Positions 27,033 to 35,691 of a DNA stretch of 64,000 bases are shown piece by piece. The stretch spans positions 2,046,001 to 2,110,000 of the forward strand of contig NZ_CP011312.1 in assembly GCF_000980835.1 (NCBI RefSeq), read 5' to 3'. The DNA is from Corynebacterium kutscheri (GTDB lineage Bacteria; Actinomycetota; Actinomycetes; Mycobacteriales; Mycobacteriaceae). Both the position numbers and the translations under genes were made by a program. The stretch's first letter is position 1. Each line of letters begins with the position of its first letter. The notes below the pieces were generated by a model. It had not been told where the DNA came from and did no database searches. It worked only from the letters and a program-made list of their open reading frames with translations.

Positions 27033-29360
27033 ATGCATCCTTCATTTCGCAGGTCAGTAGCAATTATTGCCTTATGTAGCGCCACTGTTATGTATTCACC
27101 CCCCGCTTTTGCTGGCCCCGACGATGGTAAAACGGTTGCCACTAAGGGACATGTCGATGCACCAAAAACCTTCTGGGAAAATAATAATTTTGTGCTTCGC
27201 AGCGAACGCGGCAGCAAAGGCAGCGAGCTTATCGACGACAGCGTGATCTGGATTGGAAAAGGATGGGAGGAAAACGGAAAAAGCAAATATCAATTTTCCC
27301 TCCCCACCGACCACACCATGGATTTCATTGGCCAACCTGGGCAAACTTTTTACACCGCACCGGATCTTATGAATGGTAACCATGAACCTATTTGGTGGGG
27401 TTTCGGAGCCGATAGCGCTCTTCCGGTTCAGGACTTTCGCAATGAAGCAGCCTCACTCGATATTATTTCTGTTACCGGACCAGGGGAAATGGAAGTCTTT
27501 GTCTACGATGACACAAACCCGCACCTATTACGCCACTTTTTGGGCACGAGTGAAAACTCACCCCACTCATCAATATTAACCGCAGGTGCCCACACCCATA
27601 ATTCCACACTTTTTACCAAACCAGGCCGCTACCAGGTTACCTATCGCACGACCGCACGCCACAAAAACGGCACGTTAATTGCCTCGCCACCATCAACAAT
27701 GAGTATTCAAGTAGGCGGACAAGAGCCAAAGGCAGAAAAGACCCTATCCACTCAAGAGCGTTTCGATGCTGCCGCCAGCATGGAACTTGCCGCTGATGAT
27801 TACACTTTTAAGGTCGCGCCAAAGGAGAAACAAGAAAAAAGCGGTGATGAGCACCTCAGCACGCTTTCCTTTAGCGCAAAAGACACCAGCCTAAGCGGAA
27901 CCCTTACCCTTTTTATAGACGGCTACTTCCTGACGGATCTACCAGTTACCAACGGTCAAGCTAGCTGGGATGAGATGCTAGGTGAATTTGATTCTAAGAT
28001 CCAAGCCGTTTTCACACCTAACGATCAACAGCATGGCCGGTGGATTTCCGAAGAACTTTCCTATAAGTACAAGCAAACAAGTGGGACCACCTCGGCAACG
28101 AATAAAACAACATGGACAGATAGCTCCAACATGCAGCGCCAGGTACAGCCCACAGAAGACATTCAACTCAGCAACCCAGGCATCCATGCTCGTTTTGAAC
28201 GCGTCAACGAGACAGTAAACCGGTTAATCGTGGAAGCCGATGACCCGTCCTATATTGGTTTTATCCACGGTGGGTTCTATAGCAAACACAATTCGCAATA
28301 CGCCACCATGAATTTTGAAGGTTTAATCAGAAATGGCCGTGGTCAGTTTACCTTTAATGACGATGACGGCATCTATGATGACGACAGCATCCAGCTTAAA
28401 ATTATCCCACATCCACTTATGTCTGGTGGTTCCCTTGACACCCCTATCGGTGGACGTTATGGGAATAATAAAACCCCGCGTTATGATGGCATGCTTACTA
28501 TAGATAATACCCAACCAAATCCTTCCCCCAACCCAAAAACAGATATCACTACCTGTAATAATAAACCTGTATTAGATCGCGGGCATGTCGATATTGCAGC
28601 ATCCATGGCCAGGCATTCCCTACAAACCACGCTCCACGATGACACCGCGATTGTGGACAATAAATCAGTTGATCGCAGACTTGATCAAGTTGTGCTTGGT
28701 GTGCATGATAATGCGATAAAAACGCAGCGCAAAGATAAGTTAAAGTTTCTTGACGATAACTACTATCTACTCCCACAAACCCAACACAACGATATTATTT
28801 GGCCAGGGTATAGCACCCAGGCTATCGACTATTCACAGCTAGATGGGTCAGTGTATCTAACAATAACACCTGCCTCTATACCTAGTGGTGCTTCCTGGGG
28901 TGCGTTCCTTGATGCATCATTAAGTGGCGATAACCAAATTCTGCTTGATTCCACTACCAACGATCATCTCATTGAAGTAGGTCTTGCCTCGCACGCACAT
29001 ACTAACTGGGCTTTTAGTTCTGCTGGTTTATACACATTTAAAGTATCTTATTCAGCTAAAACAAAAGCGGGTAAGCGCATTACTTCTGCACCCAGCACGC
29101 TTACTTTCGCTATCGGCGATGAAACACTAAAAAAGTGTGCTACCGGAAACTATATACCGGATAATAAACCAACTCCGCCGAACCCAGCTCCCCCAACTAC
29201 GGAAAAACCAAAGCCAGGCGGTAGCTCTATGTTTAATCTTGATACCTTTGCTCGCGCACTCTTTGGCATTGTAGCTAGTGTTGGCGCACTTACTACCATC
29301 GGGGCAATCCTGGCTAAATTTATTCCGCAGCCACTGCTTCGCTCCCTCTTAGGACGTTAA
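27033..29360 (+). CDS. Large surface protein with two anchored-repeat (choice-of-anchor M) domains
   Basis: 775 residues from ATG 27033 (MHPSFRRSVAII), picked for its GAGAGG site; the frame is open 20 codons more. Signal peptide ending near PAFA-GPDD. Domain A (about 20-230): TKGHVDAPKTF, FYTAPDLMN, PIWWGFG, and GAHTHNSTLFTKPGRYQVTYR. Domain B (about 530-720): LDRGHVDIAASM, YYLLPQTQHNDIIWPGY, and GLASHAHTNWAFSSAGLYTFKVSY. Between them is an unassigned beta-rich segment. The C-terminal Pro-rich linker, helix (LFGIVASVGALTTIGAILA) and basic tail anchor it in the membrane rather than by sortase. The GH(V/I)D and HxHxNW histidines make metal binding plausible. Family members are known as ABC-transporter-associated repeat proteins, and the transporter genes lie downstream. 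Confidence 0.85.
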   Translation: MHPSFRRSVAIIALCSATVMYSPPAFAGPDDGKTVATKGHVDAPKTFWENNNFVLRSERGSKGSELIDDSVIWIGKGWEENGKSKYQFSLPTDHTMDFIGQPGQTFYTAPDLMNGNHEPIWWGFGADSALPVQDFRNEAASLDIISVTGPGEMEVFVYDDTNPHLLRHFLGTSENSPHSSILTAGAHTHNSTLFTKPGRYQVTYRTTARHKNGTLIASPPSTMSIQVGGQEPKAEKTLSTQERFDAAASMELAADDYTFKVAPKEKQEKSGDEHLSTLSFSAKDTSLSGTLTLFIDGYFLTDLPVTNGQASWDEMLGEFDSKIQAVFTPNDQQHGRWISEELSYKYKQTSGTTSATNKTTWTDSSNMQRQVQPTEDIQLSNPGIHARFERVNETVNRLIVEADDPSYIGFIHGGFYSKHNSQYATMNFEGLIRNGRGQFTFNDDDGIYDDDSIQLKIIPHPLMSGGSLDTPIGGRYGNNKTPRYDGMLTIDNTQPNPSPNPKTDITTCNNKPVLDRGHVDIAASMARHSLQTTLHDDTAIVDNKSVDRRLDQVVLGVHDNAIKTQRKDKLKFLDDNYYLLPQTQHNDIIWPGYSTQAIDYSQLDGSVYLTITPASIPSGASWGAFLDASLSGDNQILLDSTTNDHLIEVGLASHAHTNWAFSSAGLYTFKVSYSAKTKAGKRITSAPSTLTFAIGDETLKKCATGNYIPDNKPTPPNPAPPTTEKPKPGGSSMFNLDTFARALFGIVASVGALTTIGAILAKFIPQPLLRSLLGR

Positions 29361-29381
29361 GTACATAACCGCAAGGCTAAA

Positions 29382-29421
29382 ACCGCATCTGCACTCATTT
29401 AGGATGCAGATGCGGTATTTT
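29382..29421 (+). terminator. Terminator of the 775-residue surface protein
   Basis: ACCGCATCTGCA (29382-29393) / TGCAGATGCGGT (29405-29416), perfect 12-bp stem followed by ATTTTTC. Confidence 0.85.
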
Positions 29422-29456
29422 TCTATCCTTACCCCAGAAGTAGGATACTAATGATT

Positions 29457-29503
29457 AAAAGACCATCCGTTTGAACAAGTACGTTCTTAACGGATGGTCT
29501 TTT
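29457..29503 (-). terminator. Terminator of the 599-residue surface protein
   Basis: AAAAGACCATCCGTT (29457-29471) / AACGGATGGTCTTTT (29489-29503), perfect 15 bp, with an inner GAAC/GTTC extension. T-run on the minus-strand side. It lies 15 nt beyond that gene's stop. Confidence 0.88.
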
Positions 29504-29518
29504 ATTTACTAAGAAAAA

Positions 29519-31318
29519 CTAACTAACTTTTGAATAAACCATAAAGCTTAATCCCAGAAGGAAAAAGAGATTAGCAGCAATAAGCATTAACCAGTGACGA
29601 CGATCGCTTTGTACCGCAGTGGCATCATAATGTACTGGGGTAGCTTGATTATTTCCATATGCCGCACCACCAGAATCTGCCGGCATCACCGGTAAAGTAG
29701 GTGCAGCTGCTAAAGCATCCCCATTACCAAAAGCCGCAAGTGGAGGAACCCCACCGGTACCACCAGCACTACCACCTGATGCAGAAACACCCAGAGCATT
29801 TAGTGTTGGTAGCGCAGCAGAACTAGGAGCACTTGGCCTAGTACTCGTCGCGGCTCCTAGAACATTGGTATTAGCAACACCACTGACTCCGGCATCAGAT
29901 ACCGCTTCACATACCCGGAAGGTAACCGGTGCCCAGTCGGTGGTGTGTCCGTCGTAACGGATTGCGCGCATATTGATGACATAGGTGCCGCTGTGGGTAA
30001 AAATCCAGTTATTATGCACATGGACTTTTTGCTGCGAACGATTAATTCGGCTCGAGCCTTCATGAGAGCCAAACATCTCTTGAACACCACCGAAGGAATC
30101 GGCTGTGTATGCCCACCACCGGCTACCGGCTGGGGATGAGACCGGGTCGAGTTCGAAATCCCAACCGTTACCATCGGCATGTTCCGAGGAAAAACCTGGC
30201 CATAGGGCATTACCGTGCTGAGTTTGGTCAACGAAATAGATCGTATCGCCTTCATTGCCGGCAAAACTTAATGCGCCGCGAGCATTGCTAGCACTAAGAG
30301 TGTGTTTGAAATGATCGCCTACCACCATCGTTACTGAAGAAGGATCACGATATTCTTTGTTGGGAGAATGTTGATAGGACTCATCGCCTAGTGCAAACAA
30401 GAACCGATCGCCGCGTTTAACTGGCCCTAAATCAATATGACCTTTGGTTATTTCAACATGATCAGTATTTAGTTCGCCATTGCGGTTATCACCGGAATTA
30501 TTACCTGAATCAATCGGATCGTGTTGACGAGTAGTAGTTGGAAAACTCGTTGGCGGCACCGGGCGCTGAGTTGAAGTAGTATGCGTCGGGCGTGGTTGCG
30601 GCTGTGCATCTGCGCCACCTACTTCAAAAGTCAGCGTATGCCACTGGGTTGCTGCAGCGTAATCGTCACCAGGTACGGCTCGAATATCAATAACATAGGT
30701 ACCAGGAGAGCTAAACACCCAGTTATTATGCAGGTGCACTGGTTTTGAGCGCTCAATAACACTTGGATGCTCATAACTAGCTAGCATTTCTTGCACCCCG
30801 GTACTAACACTACTACTGGTATATGCCCACCACCGGGCACCTTCCGGAAGACTATTGGTGGCTATCTCCCAGTTCCAACCACGGCCATCGGCATGCTCGG
30901 AAGAAAAACCCGGCCATAAACTATTTCCTTGTTGGGTTTGGGAGAGAAAATAAATCTCGCTTCCGGGGGCACCAAGAAAACCCAAACCAGTATCAGAAAC
31001 ATTATCCGGTACCCGAACTTTGTGGGTTTCGCCAACTTCAAAAGTTACTGCTTCCGGGCTGCGCCACACAGAAGTTGTTGCATGCTGATGAGAATCGTCA
31101 CCAATAGCAAAATGTATTTCGTTGCCTATTTTTACCGGTCCAATATCAATGTGTCCGCTATTAAGACGCACCGGAGTGTCGTCAATAGACCCTACCGTAG
31201 CCTCGTATGCCAACGCTGTAGTAATACCAGAAAAAGGCATGGCGCATACACAGAATATGAGCGCACATATACCCACGCATAAGCCGCGATAAAGTGAGGA
31301 AAATCTAGCTAACGTCAT
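29519..31318 (-). CDS. Surface protein with two anchored-repeat domains
   Basis: 599 residues, divergent from the transporter operon. Signal peptide (ALIFCVCAMPFSGITTALAYE). Two close copies of the domain: copy 1 (about 50-235) with LNSGHIDIGPVKIG, SHQHATTSVWRSPEAVTFEVGE, YFLSQTQQGNSLWPGFSSEHADG and HLHNNWVFSSPGTYVIDIRA; copy 2 (about 290-475) with ITKGHIDLGPVKRG, SYQHSPNKEYRDPSSVTMVVG, YFVDQTQHGNALWPGFSSEHADG and HVHNNWIFTHSGTYVINMRA. The copies are much more alike than those of the 775-residue protein, implying recent duplication. A Ser/Ala/Gly-rich linker and C-terminal helix (LMLIAANLFFLLGLSFMVY) follow; no LPxTG. Shares the 182-nt divergent promoter region with the transporter operon. 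Confidence 0.88.
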   Translation of the reverse strand: MTLARFSSLYRGLCVGICALIFCVCAMPFSGITTALAYEATVGSIDDTPVRLNSGHIDIGPVKIGNEIHFAIGDDSHQHATTSVWRSPEAVTFEVGETHKVRVPDNVSDTGLGFLGAPGSEIYFLSQTQQGNSLWPGFSSEHADGRGWNWEIATNSLPEGARWWAYTSSSVSTGVQEMLASYEHPSVIERSKPVHLHNNWVFSSPGTYVIDIRAVPGDDYAAATQWHTLTFEVGGADAQPQPRPTHTTSTQRPVPPTSFPTTTRQHDPIDSGNNSGDNRNGELNTDHVEITKGHIDLGPVKRGDRFLFALGDESYQHSPNKEYRDPSSVTMVVGDHFKHTLSASNARGALSFAGNEGDTIYFVDQTQHGNALWPGFSSEHADGNGWDFELDPVSSPAGSRWWAYTADSFGGVQEMFGSHEGSSRINRSQQKVHVHNNWIFTHSGTYVINMRAIRYDGHTTDWAPVTFRVCEAVSDAGVSGVANTNVLGAATSTRPSAPSSAALPTLNALGVSASGGSAGGTGGVPPLAAFGNGDALAAAPTLPVMPADSGGAAYGNNQATPVHYDATAVQSDRRHWLMLIAANLFFLLGLSFMVYSKVS

Positions 31319-31440
31319 GGATTATCCTTGGGGATTTTATAAAATAAATAAAGACATAAATGACAATAACTTTCATAAATACCCCCGTCAAACATTGGTT
31401 GACATTCGTTTTGAATCGGTATTTACTTCCCCTAGAAGTT

Positions 31441-31459
31441 TATAAAATCATTTTCAATA
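31441..31459. promoter_or_regulatory. Zur-like box in the divergent anchored-repeat promoter
   Basis: TATAAAATCATTTTCAATA: its core AAAATCATTTTCA resembles actinobacterial Zur (zinc repressor) palindromes built on GAAAATnATTTTC. It lies 41 nt before the 31500 gene. Zinc control fits a ZnuA/ZnuB-like transporter; the assignment rests on resemblance only. Confidence 0.5.
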
Positions 31460-31499
31460 AGGTATTTATTTCATACCTAACACCCTGAAGGTATAGCTT

Positions 31500-32366
31500 A
31501 TGTTTTTCAAAAAGAGTTCTTTGATTGCCGTGCCACTAACCCTTACTTTAGTTTTTGGCACTACCCCCACCCACACCCCTTATCCCCTCAGCCCGATCGG
31601 CTATGCCCATGCCCAATCCGTTACTCTCGACCATGGACACGTTGATGCTTTTGCCGTCTCCGCCAATGGCCAAAATATTTTGTTAGCCCTAAAAGAAGAT
31701 GTCACCGGCAACCATGTCACCAGGGCACCAGAAGATGTCATACTAAAAGTCAATCAGTCCGCTTATACTGAGGCCACCAACAATGTTGCCGGCATTGGCC
31801 GACCAACCTATTACCTGCCGCAAACCCAAGACCCACAGCTTTTATGGCCAGGTTGGGATACCACTCATGTACGAGAAGGTGGTTTCGAGGTCGTTGATAT
31901 CCAATTTCTCGATATTCAAGGCCCAGGAAATATTTTTGCCTTTAGCCAATCTGCATTCGGTGGCGCTAGTGCAGTAGCCAACTCCGGCCTTGCACTACAG
32001 TCTGGCTCCATTATCCGACAAAACTCTCCCTCACATGTGCATGTGAACTGGGCTTTTGATGCTCCAGGAACATACCGCATGAAGGTTCATGCCACGGCTT
32101 ACACCCCTAACGGTGGTTCAGCACAATCCAATGAAGCTACCTACACCTGGGTTGTTGGCGATGGCAGTGCTTCACCACAACCACATAATCCAGCCCCACA
32201 TAACCCAGGAAATCAACTACCACATACAGGTGGTTCGACAAGCTCTGCTCCTGCTGAACTTGCCAATACCGGGGCGAGCACCTGGGGTATTTTTGCGGCT
32301 GGAATCATCGGCAGCCTTTTAGGCTTAGGTTTTTTAGCTAGCCGATTTTTTAAGCCGCACTTTTAA
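31500..32366 (+). CDS. Sortase-anchored surface protein with one anchored-repeat domain
   Basis: 288 residues, first gene of the metal-transporter operon. Signal peptide ending near GYAHAQS. One complete domain: LDHGHVDAFAVSANGQ, APEDVILKVNQSAYTE, YYLPQTQDPQLLWPGWDTTHV, FLDIQGPGNIFAFSQSAFGG, and SHVHVNWAFDAPGTYRMKVHA. The Pro/His/Asn-rich spacer has an additional LPHTG, followed by a proper sorting signal LANTG, membrane helix (GIFAAGIIGSLLGLGFLA) and short basic tail. It would therefore be linked to the wall, unlike its relatives in this locus which stay in the membrane. The ribosome site is CTGAAGG before ATG. Confidence 0.88.
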   Translation: MFFKKSSLIAVPLTLTLVFGTTPTHTPYPLSPIGYAHAQSVTLDHGHVDAFAVSANGQNILLALKEDVTGNHVTRAPEDVILKVNQSAYTEATNNVAGIGRPTYYLPQTQDPQLLWPGWDTTHVREGGFEVVDIQFLDIQGPGNIFAFSQSAFGGASAVANSGLALQSGSIIRQNSPSHVHVNWAFDAPGTYRMKVHATAYTPNGGSAQSNEATYTWVVGDGSASPQPHNPAPHNPGNQLPHTGGSTSSAPAELANTGASTWGIFAAGIIGSLLGLGFLASRFFKPHF

Positions 32367-32378
32367 TCTCACCCCATA

Positions 32379-32429
32379 AGCACCATATGTGCGCATATTC
32401 ACCGGTTAAAAACCAGCTCATATGGTGTT
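32379..32429 (+). other. Inverted repeat in the 103-nt gap before the binding-protein gene
   Basis: CACCATATG (32381-32389) and CATATGGTG (32419-32427) are perfectly complementary; GGTT/AACC inside can pair too. No T-run follows, so it could be an attenuating or mRNA-processing hairpin between genes 1 and 2 of the operon. Confidence 0.4.
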
Positions 32430-32469
32430 ACCACTTCACCGATAACCGTACTGCCAAAGTTCTACTGCA

Positions 32470-33930
32470 ATGAAAAGATCTCTTGCGATAACCTTCGCTA
32501 GCCTACTTATTGGCTGCGTTGGTTGCGCTGCCCCTTCGATCCAGCGAGAAAATCAGCGCACCCAGATCGCTACCTCTACTGCCGTGTTAGCAGATATTGC
32601 CCGTCATATTGTTGGTGATCAGGCCGATGTTCACTCATTGCTACCGCCTGGTGCCGATCCACACATTTATGAGCCAACCTTGCGTAGCCTACGTACTGCG
32701 GCTAATGCAGATGTTATTTTCACCAACCATCTTCTACTTGAAGAACAAGCAATGATGAAGGCAATCACTGCCATCGGAGTACCACATATTGCAGTATCGG
32801 AACGCTCAGAATCTCATGGTGCTGAGCTTATCCCGTTGGTTGAAGATGCCAGCTTAGACACTGTATGGCTGGGTATGCGTTCACTATTTCCACTTAATAG
32901 CACTGGCGATACCGAATTAAAGCTTATCGACGTCCGAGGCCCCGGCGCTGTTTTTGCCTTTCTTATTGGCACTTTTGGTACCCCGAGCACCTATTTTGAT
33001 TCTAGCGATGGTTTTGATAATGACACCGTTTCGCTTCCAGTGGGCGCTCATACTCATATGAGCTGGGCTTTTACTAAGCCTGGCTACTATGAGCTCGACA
33101 TCGCTTCCGGTGAGCATACCGCTACCGTTTCAGTAGCAGTAGGTGTTGATGCTCACCAGCTAAGTAAAGAGGTAGTCGATTCTGGCCACCATGACATTGC
33201 GGTAGGTGAAAACGGGATCGTTTTATATGGCGATGCCGCGCCAACAGAAGATAAGACACCAGCATCAACAAACGTAATCCGTGAATTAGATGCCACTGTT
33301 ATTTCCGTACCGAACACTGCTTTGCAAGAAATTCCTGGTTCACCAGCTTTTCGGTTCCTTGGCCGCGGAGAGATTTTTATGCTGCCGCAAGCCGTATTAG
33401 GCAAACATGTGCACGGAGAAATTGACCCGCATACTTGGTTGGATGTGCGTAATGTGATCGCCTGGGTAGAGGTTATGCGCGAAGAGCTCAGCCGTATCGA
33501 TCCAGCAAACGCGGCCACCTATGCACACAATGCGCATGCTTATACCCAGCAACTCCAGGTACTACATGAAGATATTACTACTCAGTTGGCTAGCCTAGCT
33601 CCTAGTCGACGCTATCTGATTACCACTCACGACGCTTATGGTTATTTTGCTCAAGCATATGGGTTTACTGTAGCCGGTTTTGCCTCACCGAATCCCAGCA
33701 TCGAACCCAGCACACGGGAATTAACTGCCCTAAGTAACAGTATTAAAAATTTACAAGTACCAGCAGTTTTTGTTGAGCCCGGCGCAGCCTCACCTCACCT
33801 TCGCTCTATTGCTGCCGATAATAACGTCTCTGTGTGCACTATTTATAGCGATGCTTTTAGCGGTGATGTGCACACCTATATCGACCTGATGCGTACTAAT
33901 GCCACAACAATTAAGGACTGTCTACAATGA
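32470..33930 (+). CDS. ZnuA-like metal-binding lipoprotein with an inserted, circularly permuted anchored-repeat domain
   Basis: 486 residues. Lipoprotein signal MKRSLAITFASLLIGCVGC (lipid Cys 16 or 19). Host fold is a cluster-9 (ZnuA/AdcA/MntC) solute-binding protein: residues 1-125 (STAVLADIARHIVGD, ligand His65 in GADPHIYEPT) and 317-486 (His321 in DPHTWLD, His387 in ITTHDAYGYF, probable Asp461 in YSDAF). Residues about 131-316 are an anchored-repeat domain, but in swapped order: the half normally second (TVWLGMRS, GPGAVFAFLIGTFG, GAHTHMSWAFTKPGYYELDI) comes first and the GHxD half (VDSGHHDIAVGENG, GRGEIFMLPQAVLG) second. It delivers zinc or manganese to the downstream permease. No clear ribosome site precedes the ATG. 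Its 3' end overlaps the next gene by 4 nt (ATGA). Confidence 0.9.
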   Translation: MKRSLAITFASLLIGCVGCAAPSIQRENQRTQIATSTAVLADIARHIVGDQADVHSLLPPGADPHIYEPTLRSLRTAANADVIFTNHLLLEEQAMMKAITAIGVPHIAVSERSESHGAELIPLVEDASLDTVWLGMRSLFPLNSTGDTELKLIDVRGPGAVFAFLIGTFGTPSTYFDSSDGFDNDTVSLPVGAHTHMSWAFTKPGYYELDIASGEHTATVSVAVGVDAHQLSKEVVDSGHHDIAVGENGIVLYGDAAPTEDKTPASTNVIRELDATVISVPNTALQEIPGSPAFRFLGRGEIFMLPQAVLGKHVHGEIDPHTWLDVRNVIAWVEVMREELSRIDPANAATYAHNAHAYTQQLQVLHEDITTQLASLAPSRRYLITTHDAYGYFAQAYGFTVAGFASPNPSIEPSTRELTALSNSIKNLQVPAVFVEPGAASPHLRSIAADNNVSVCTIYSDAFSGDVHTYIDLMRTNATTIKDCLQ

Positions 33931-34910
33931 TTCATCCACCCTTCTTAGCTGCCATCGCTTCCCGACCGAATATGACTTTCAACTATCGACGTACCCATGC
34001 CTTCACTGGTAACCAAAAAGGTAGCAAATTTGATTTCTATTGTGTGCAATATTTACGTATCTTCTCTTTCCTAGTAGCGATAATAACTGTCTTAGGAATA
34101 AGCACAGCCTACGTACCGCTAGCAAAAGCACAGGTCAATGATCCAGCCCTGGTACAAAATGTCACCGATGCAGAAAACTTTGCCCCTAAAGGAGAAAAAG
34201 TACGTATTAGTCACGGCCATGTTGATATCGGCCCGGTATATCGCAATGGAACCCTTGAGCTTCTTGCCCGCGACGATACTGGTAGCCAGCCAGTATGGCG
34301 TTATCTGGAAGATATTACTTTTGAGATCAATGAATCACTGACCCTGCCAGATGGCACTGGTTATGAATTTACCGGTGCTCGTACTGGTGATGAACTCTTT
34401 GTACTTCCACAAACAGAATCCCCTACCCTGCCGTGGCTAGGCTGGAATACTCAATCACCAACGCTAGCTGAGCTATCGCCTTCTGGAGTAAACCTAAAAT
34501 TAGCCCAGCACACCGGTGAGGGCGAGCATTCTCTATTTTTACAATCCGGTGGTTTTGGTGCACCACTGGTTTTATGGACCACAAGCAATGGTGGCTCCGT
34601 ATGGGCAGAGATCAATACCCACACCCATGCTAACTGGACTTTTACTGCCCCCGGTAGTCACACAGTAGAGCTCAACGCTGAGTTAAATATCCCCGGCGCT
34701 GAGCCAATGACCACCACCGCTAGCCTTAACTTCGATATTGCCCACGATGCCAACCCCACTGCACGCGGTGCTCATGCCACTGATGCTGCCACTGCTTCCG
34801 AAGGTAGTTGGCTAATGGATCCTTTGACCTGGTTGGTTGCTGTTTTAGCGCTGATGTTGGTGGGAATTTTTATTGCCATTATGCGCAAGGCAGGTCGTCG
34901 TGAGCGCTAA
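33927..34910 (+). CDS. Membrane-anchored surface protein with one anchored-repeat domain
   Basis: 327 residues, overlapping the binding-protein gene by 4 nt. About 45 hydrophilic residues precede the export helix (IFSFLVAIITVLGISTAYVPLAKA), so the true start may be a later in-frame codon. Domain: ISHGHVDIGPVYRNG, PVWRYLEDITFEINES, ELFVLPQTESPTLPWLGW, SLFLQSGGFGAP, and NTHTHANWTFTAPGSHTVEL. C-terminal helix LTWLVAVLALMLVGIFIAIM with KAGRRER tail keeps it in the membrane. Its place between the binding protein and ATPase genes implies it works with the transporter, possibly relaying metal from wall to lipoprotein. Confidence 0.85.
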   Translation: MIHPPFLAAIASRPNMTFNYRRTHAFTGNQKGSKFDFYCVQYLRIFSFLVAIITVLGISTAYVPLAKAQVNDPALVQNVTDAENFAPKGEKVRISHGHVDIGPVYRNGTLELLARDDTGSQPVWRYLEDITFEINESLTLPDGTGYEFTGARTGDELFVLPQTESPTLPWLGWNTQSPTLAELSPSGVNLKLAQHTGEGEHSLFLQSGGFGAPLVLWTTSNGGSVWAEINTHTHANWTFTAPGSHTVELNAELNIPGAEPMTTTASLNFDIAHDANPTARGAHATDAATASEGSWLMDPLTWLVAVLALMLVGIFIAIMRKAGRRER

Positions 34911-35691
34911 ACATGCCCGTCGAAAAGCTGCTGAGTTCACTACGCCCACGTATAAAACACCCAACACCGCTCAGTTCGCTATCATCATTGAAAATCTGGA
35001 TATTAACTATCGTGGGCACCAAGCGCTTGATGATGTTAACCTGCGTATCCGTGAGGCCACATTTATCGGGTTGCTTGGGCCTAATGGGGCTGGCAAAACC
35101 ACCCTTATGCGTTCTATCTTAGGATTGATCCGCACTAAAAATGTTCAGCTTGCTGCATTAAAAAAAGGCTTTGATGACTATATCGGCTATGTGCCGCAGC
35201 GCCATGAAGTACAGTGGGATTTTCCTATTAGCGTTGCTGATTGTGTACGAAGCGGACGGCTAGGTTTACCCAAAGATTCCGCTGCCGTTGACGAAGCATT
35301 AGCTACTGTCCAGCTCGACGAACTCGCTCACCGGGCGATTGCCCAACTATCTGGCGGTCAACGCCAGCGAGTACTTGTAGCACGTGCTTTGGTTCGTCGT
35401 CCCCAAATTTTGCTTCTCGACGAACCTCTTACTGGCGTAGATGCCGAGGTTGGTGAACTCCTCCTAGATGTTTTTCGCTCGCTAACCAAAGATGGGGTGA
35501 CCGTTATTATGAGCACCCACGATATTGGTGATGCATTAAGTTTCTGCGATGAGCTTGTTTTATTAAACCAACGTATTTTTGCCCACGATATTGCTAGCAG
35601 AATTAGCCCTGCCACCTGGCAAGAAGCATTCCGTGTCCGTGATAACTCTTCCCTACTAACACTGGTCGAACACCATGCTCAGTCCCATTGA
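34900..35691 (+). CDS. ATPase subunit of the anchored-repeat metal ABC transporter
   Basis: 263 residues from GTG 34900, which follows AAGGCAGG; it overlaps the previous stop by 11 nt. An in-frame ATG at 34873 lies inside the preceding gene without ribosome site. Walker A GPNGAGKTT, Q-loop YVPQRHEVQWDF, signature LSGGQRQRVLVARAL, Walker B ILLLDEPL and H-loop STHDIGD: a complete importer ATPase of the ZnuC/MntB kind (YVPQR is typical for zinc/manganese systems). The gene overlaps the permease gene by 17 nt, so translation is coupled. Confidence 0.93.
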   Translation: MSAKHARRKAAEFTTPTYKTPNTAQFAIIIENLDINYRGHQALDDVNLRIREATFIGLLGPNGAGKTTLMRSILGLIRTKNVQLAALKKGFDDYIGYVPQRHEVQWDFPISVADCVRSGRLGLPKDSAAVDEALATVQLDELAHRAIAQLSGGQRQRVLVARALVRRPQILLLDEPLTGVDAEVGELLLDVFRSLTKDGVTVIMSTHDIGDALSFCDELVLLNQRIFAHDIASRISPATWQEAFRVRDNSSLLTLVEHHAQSH

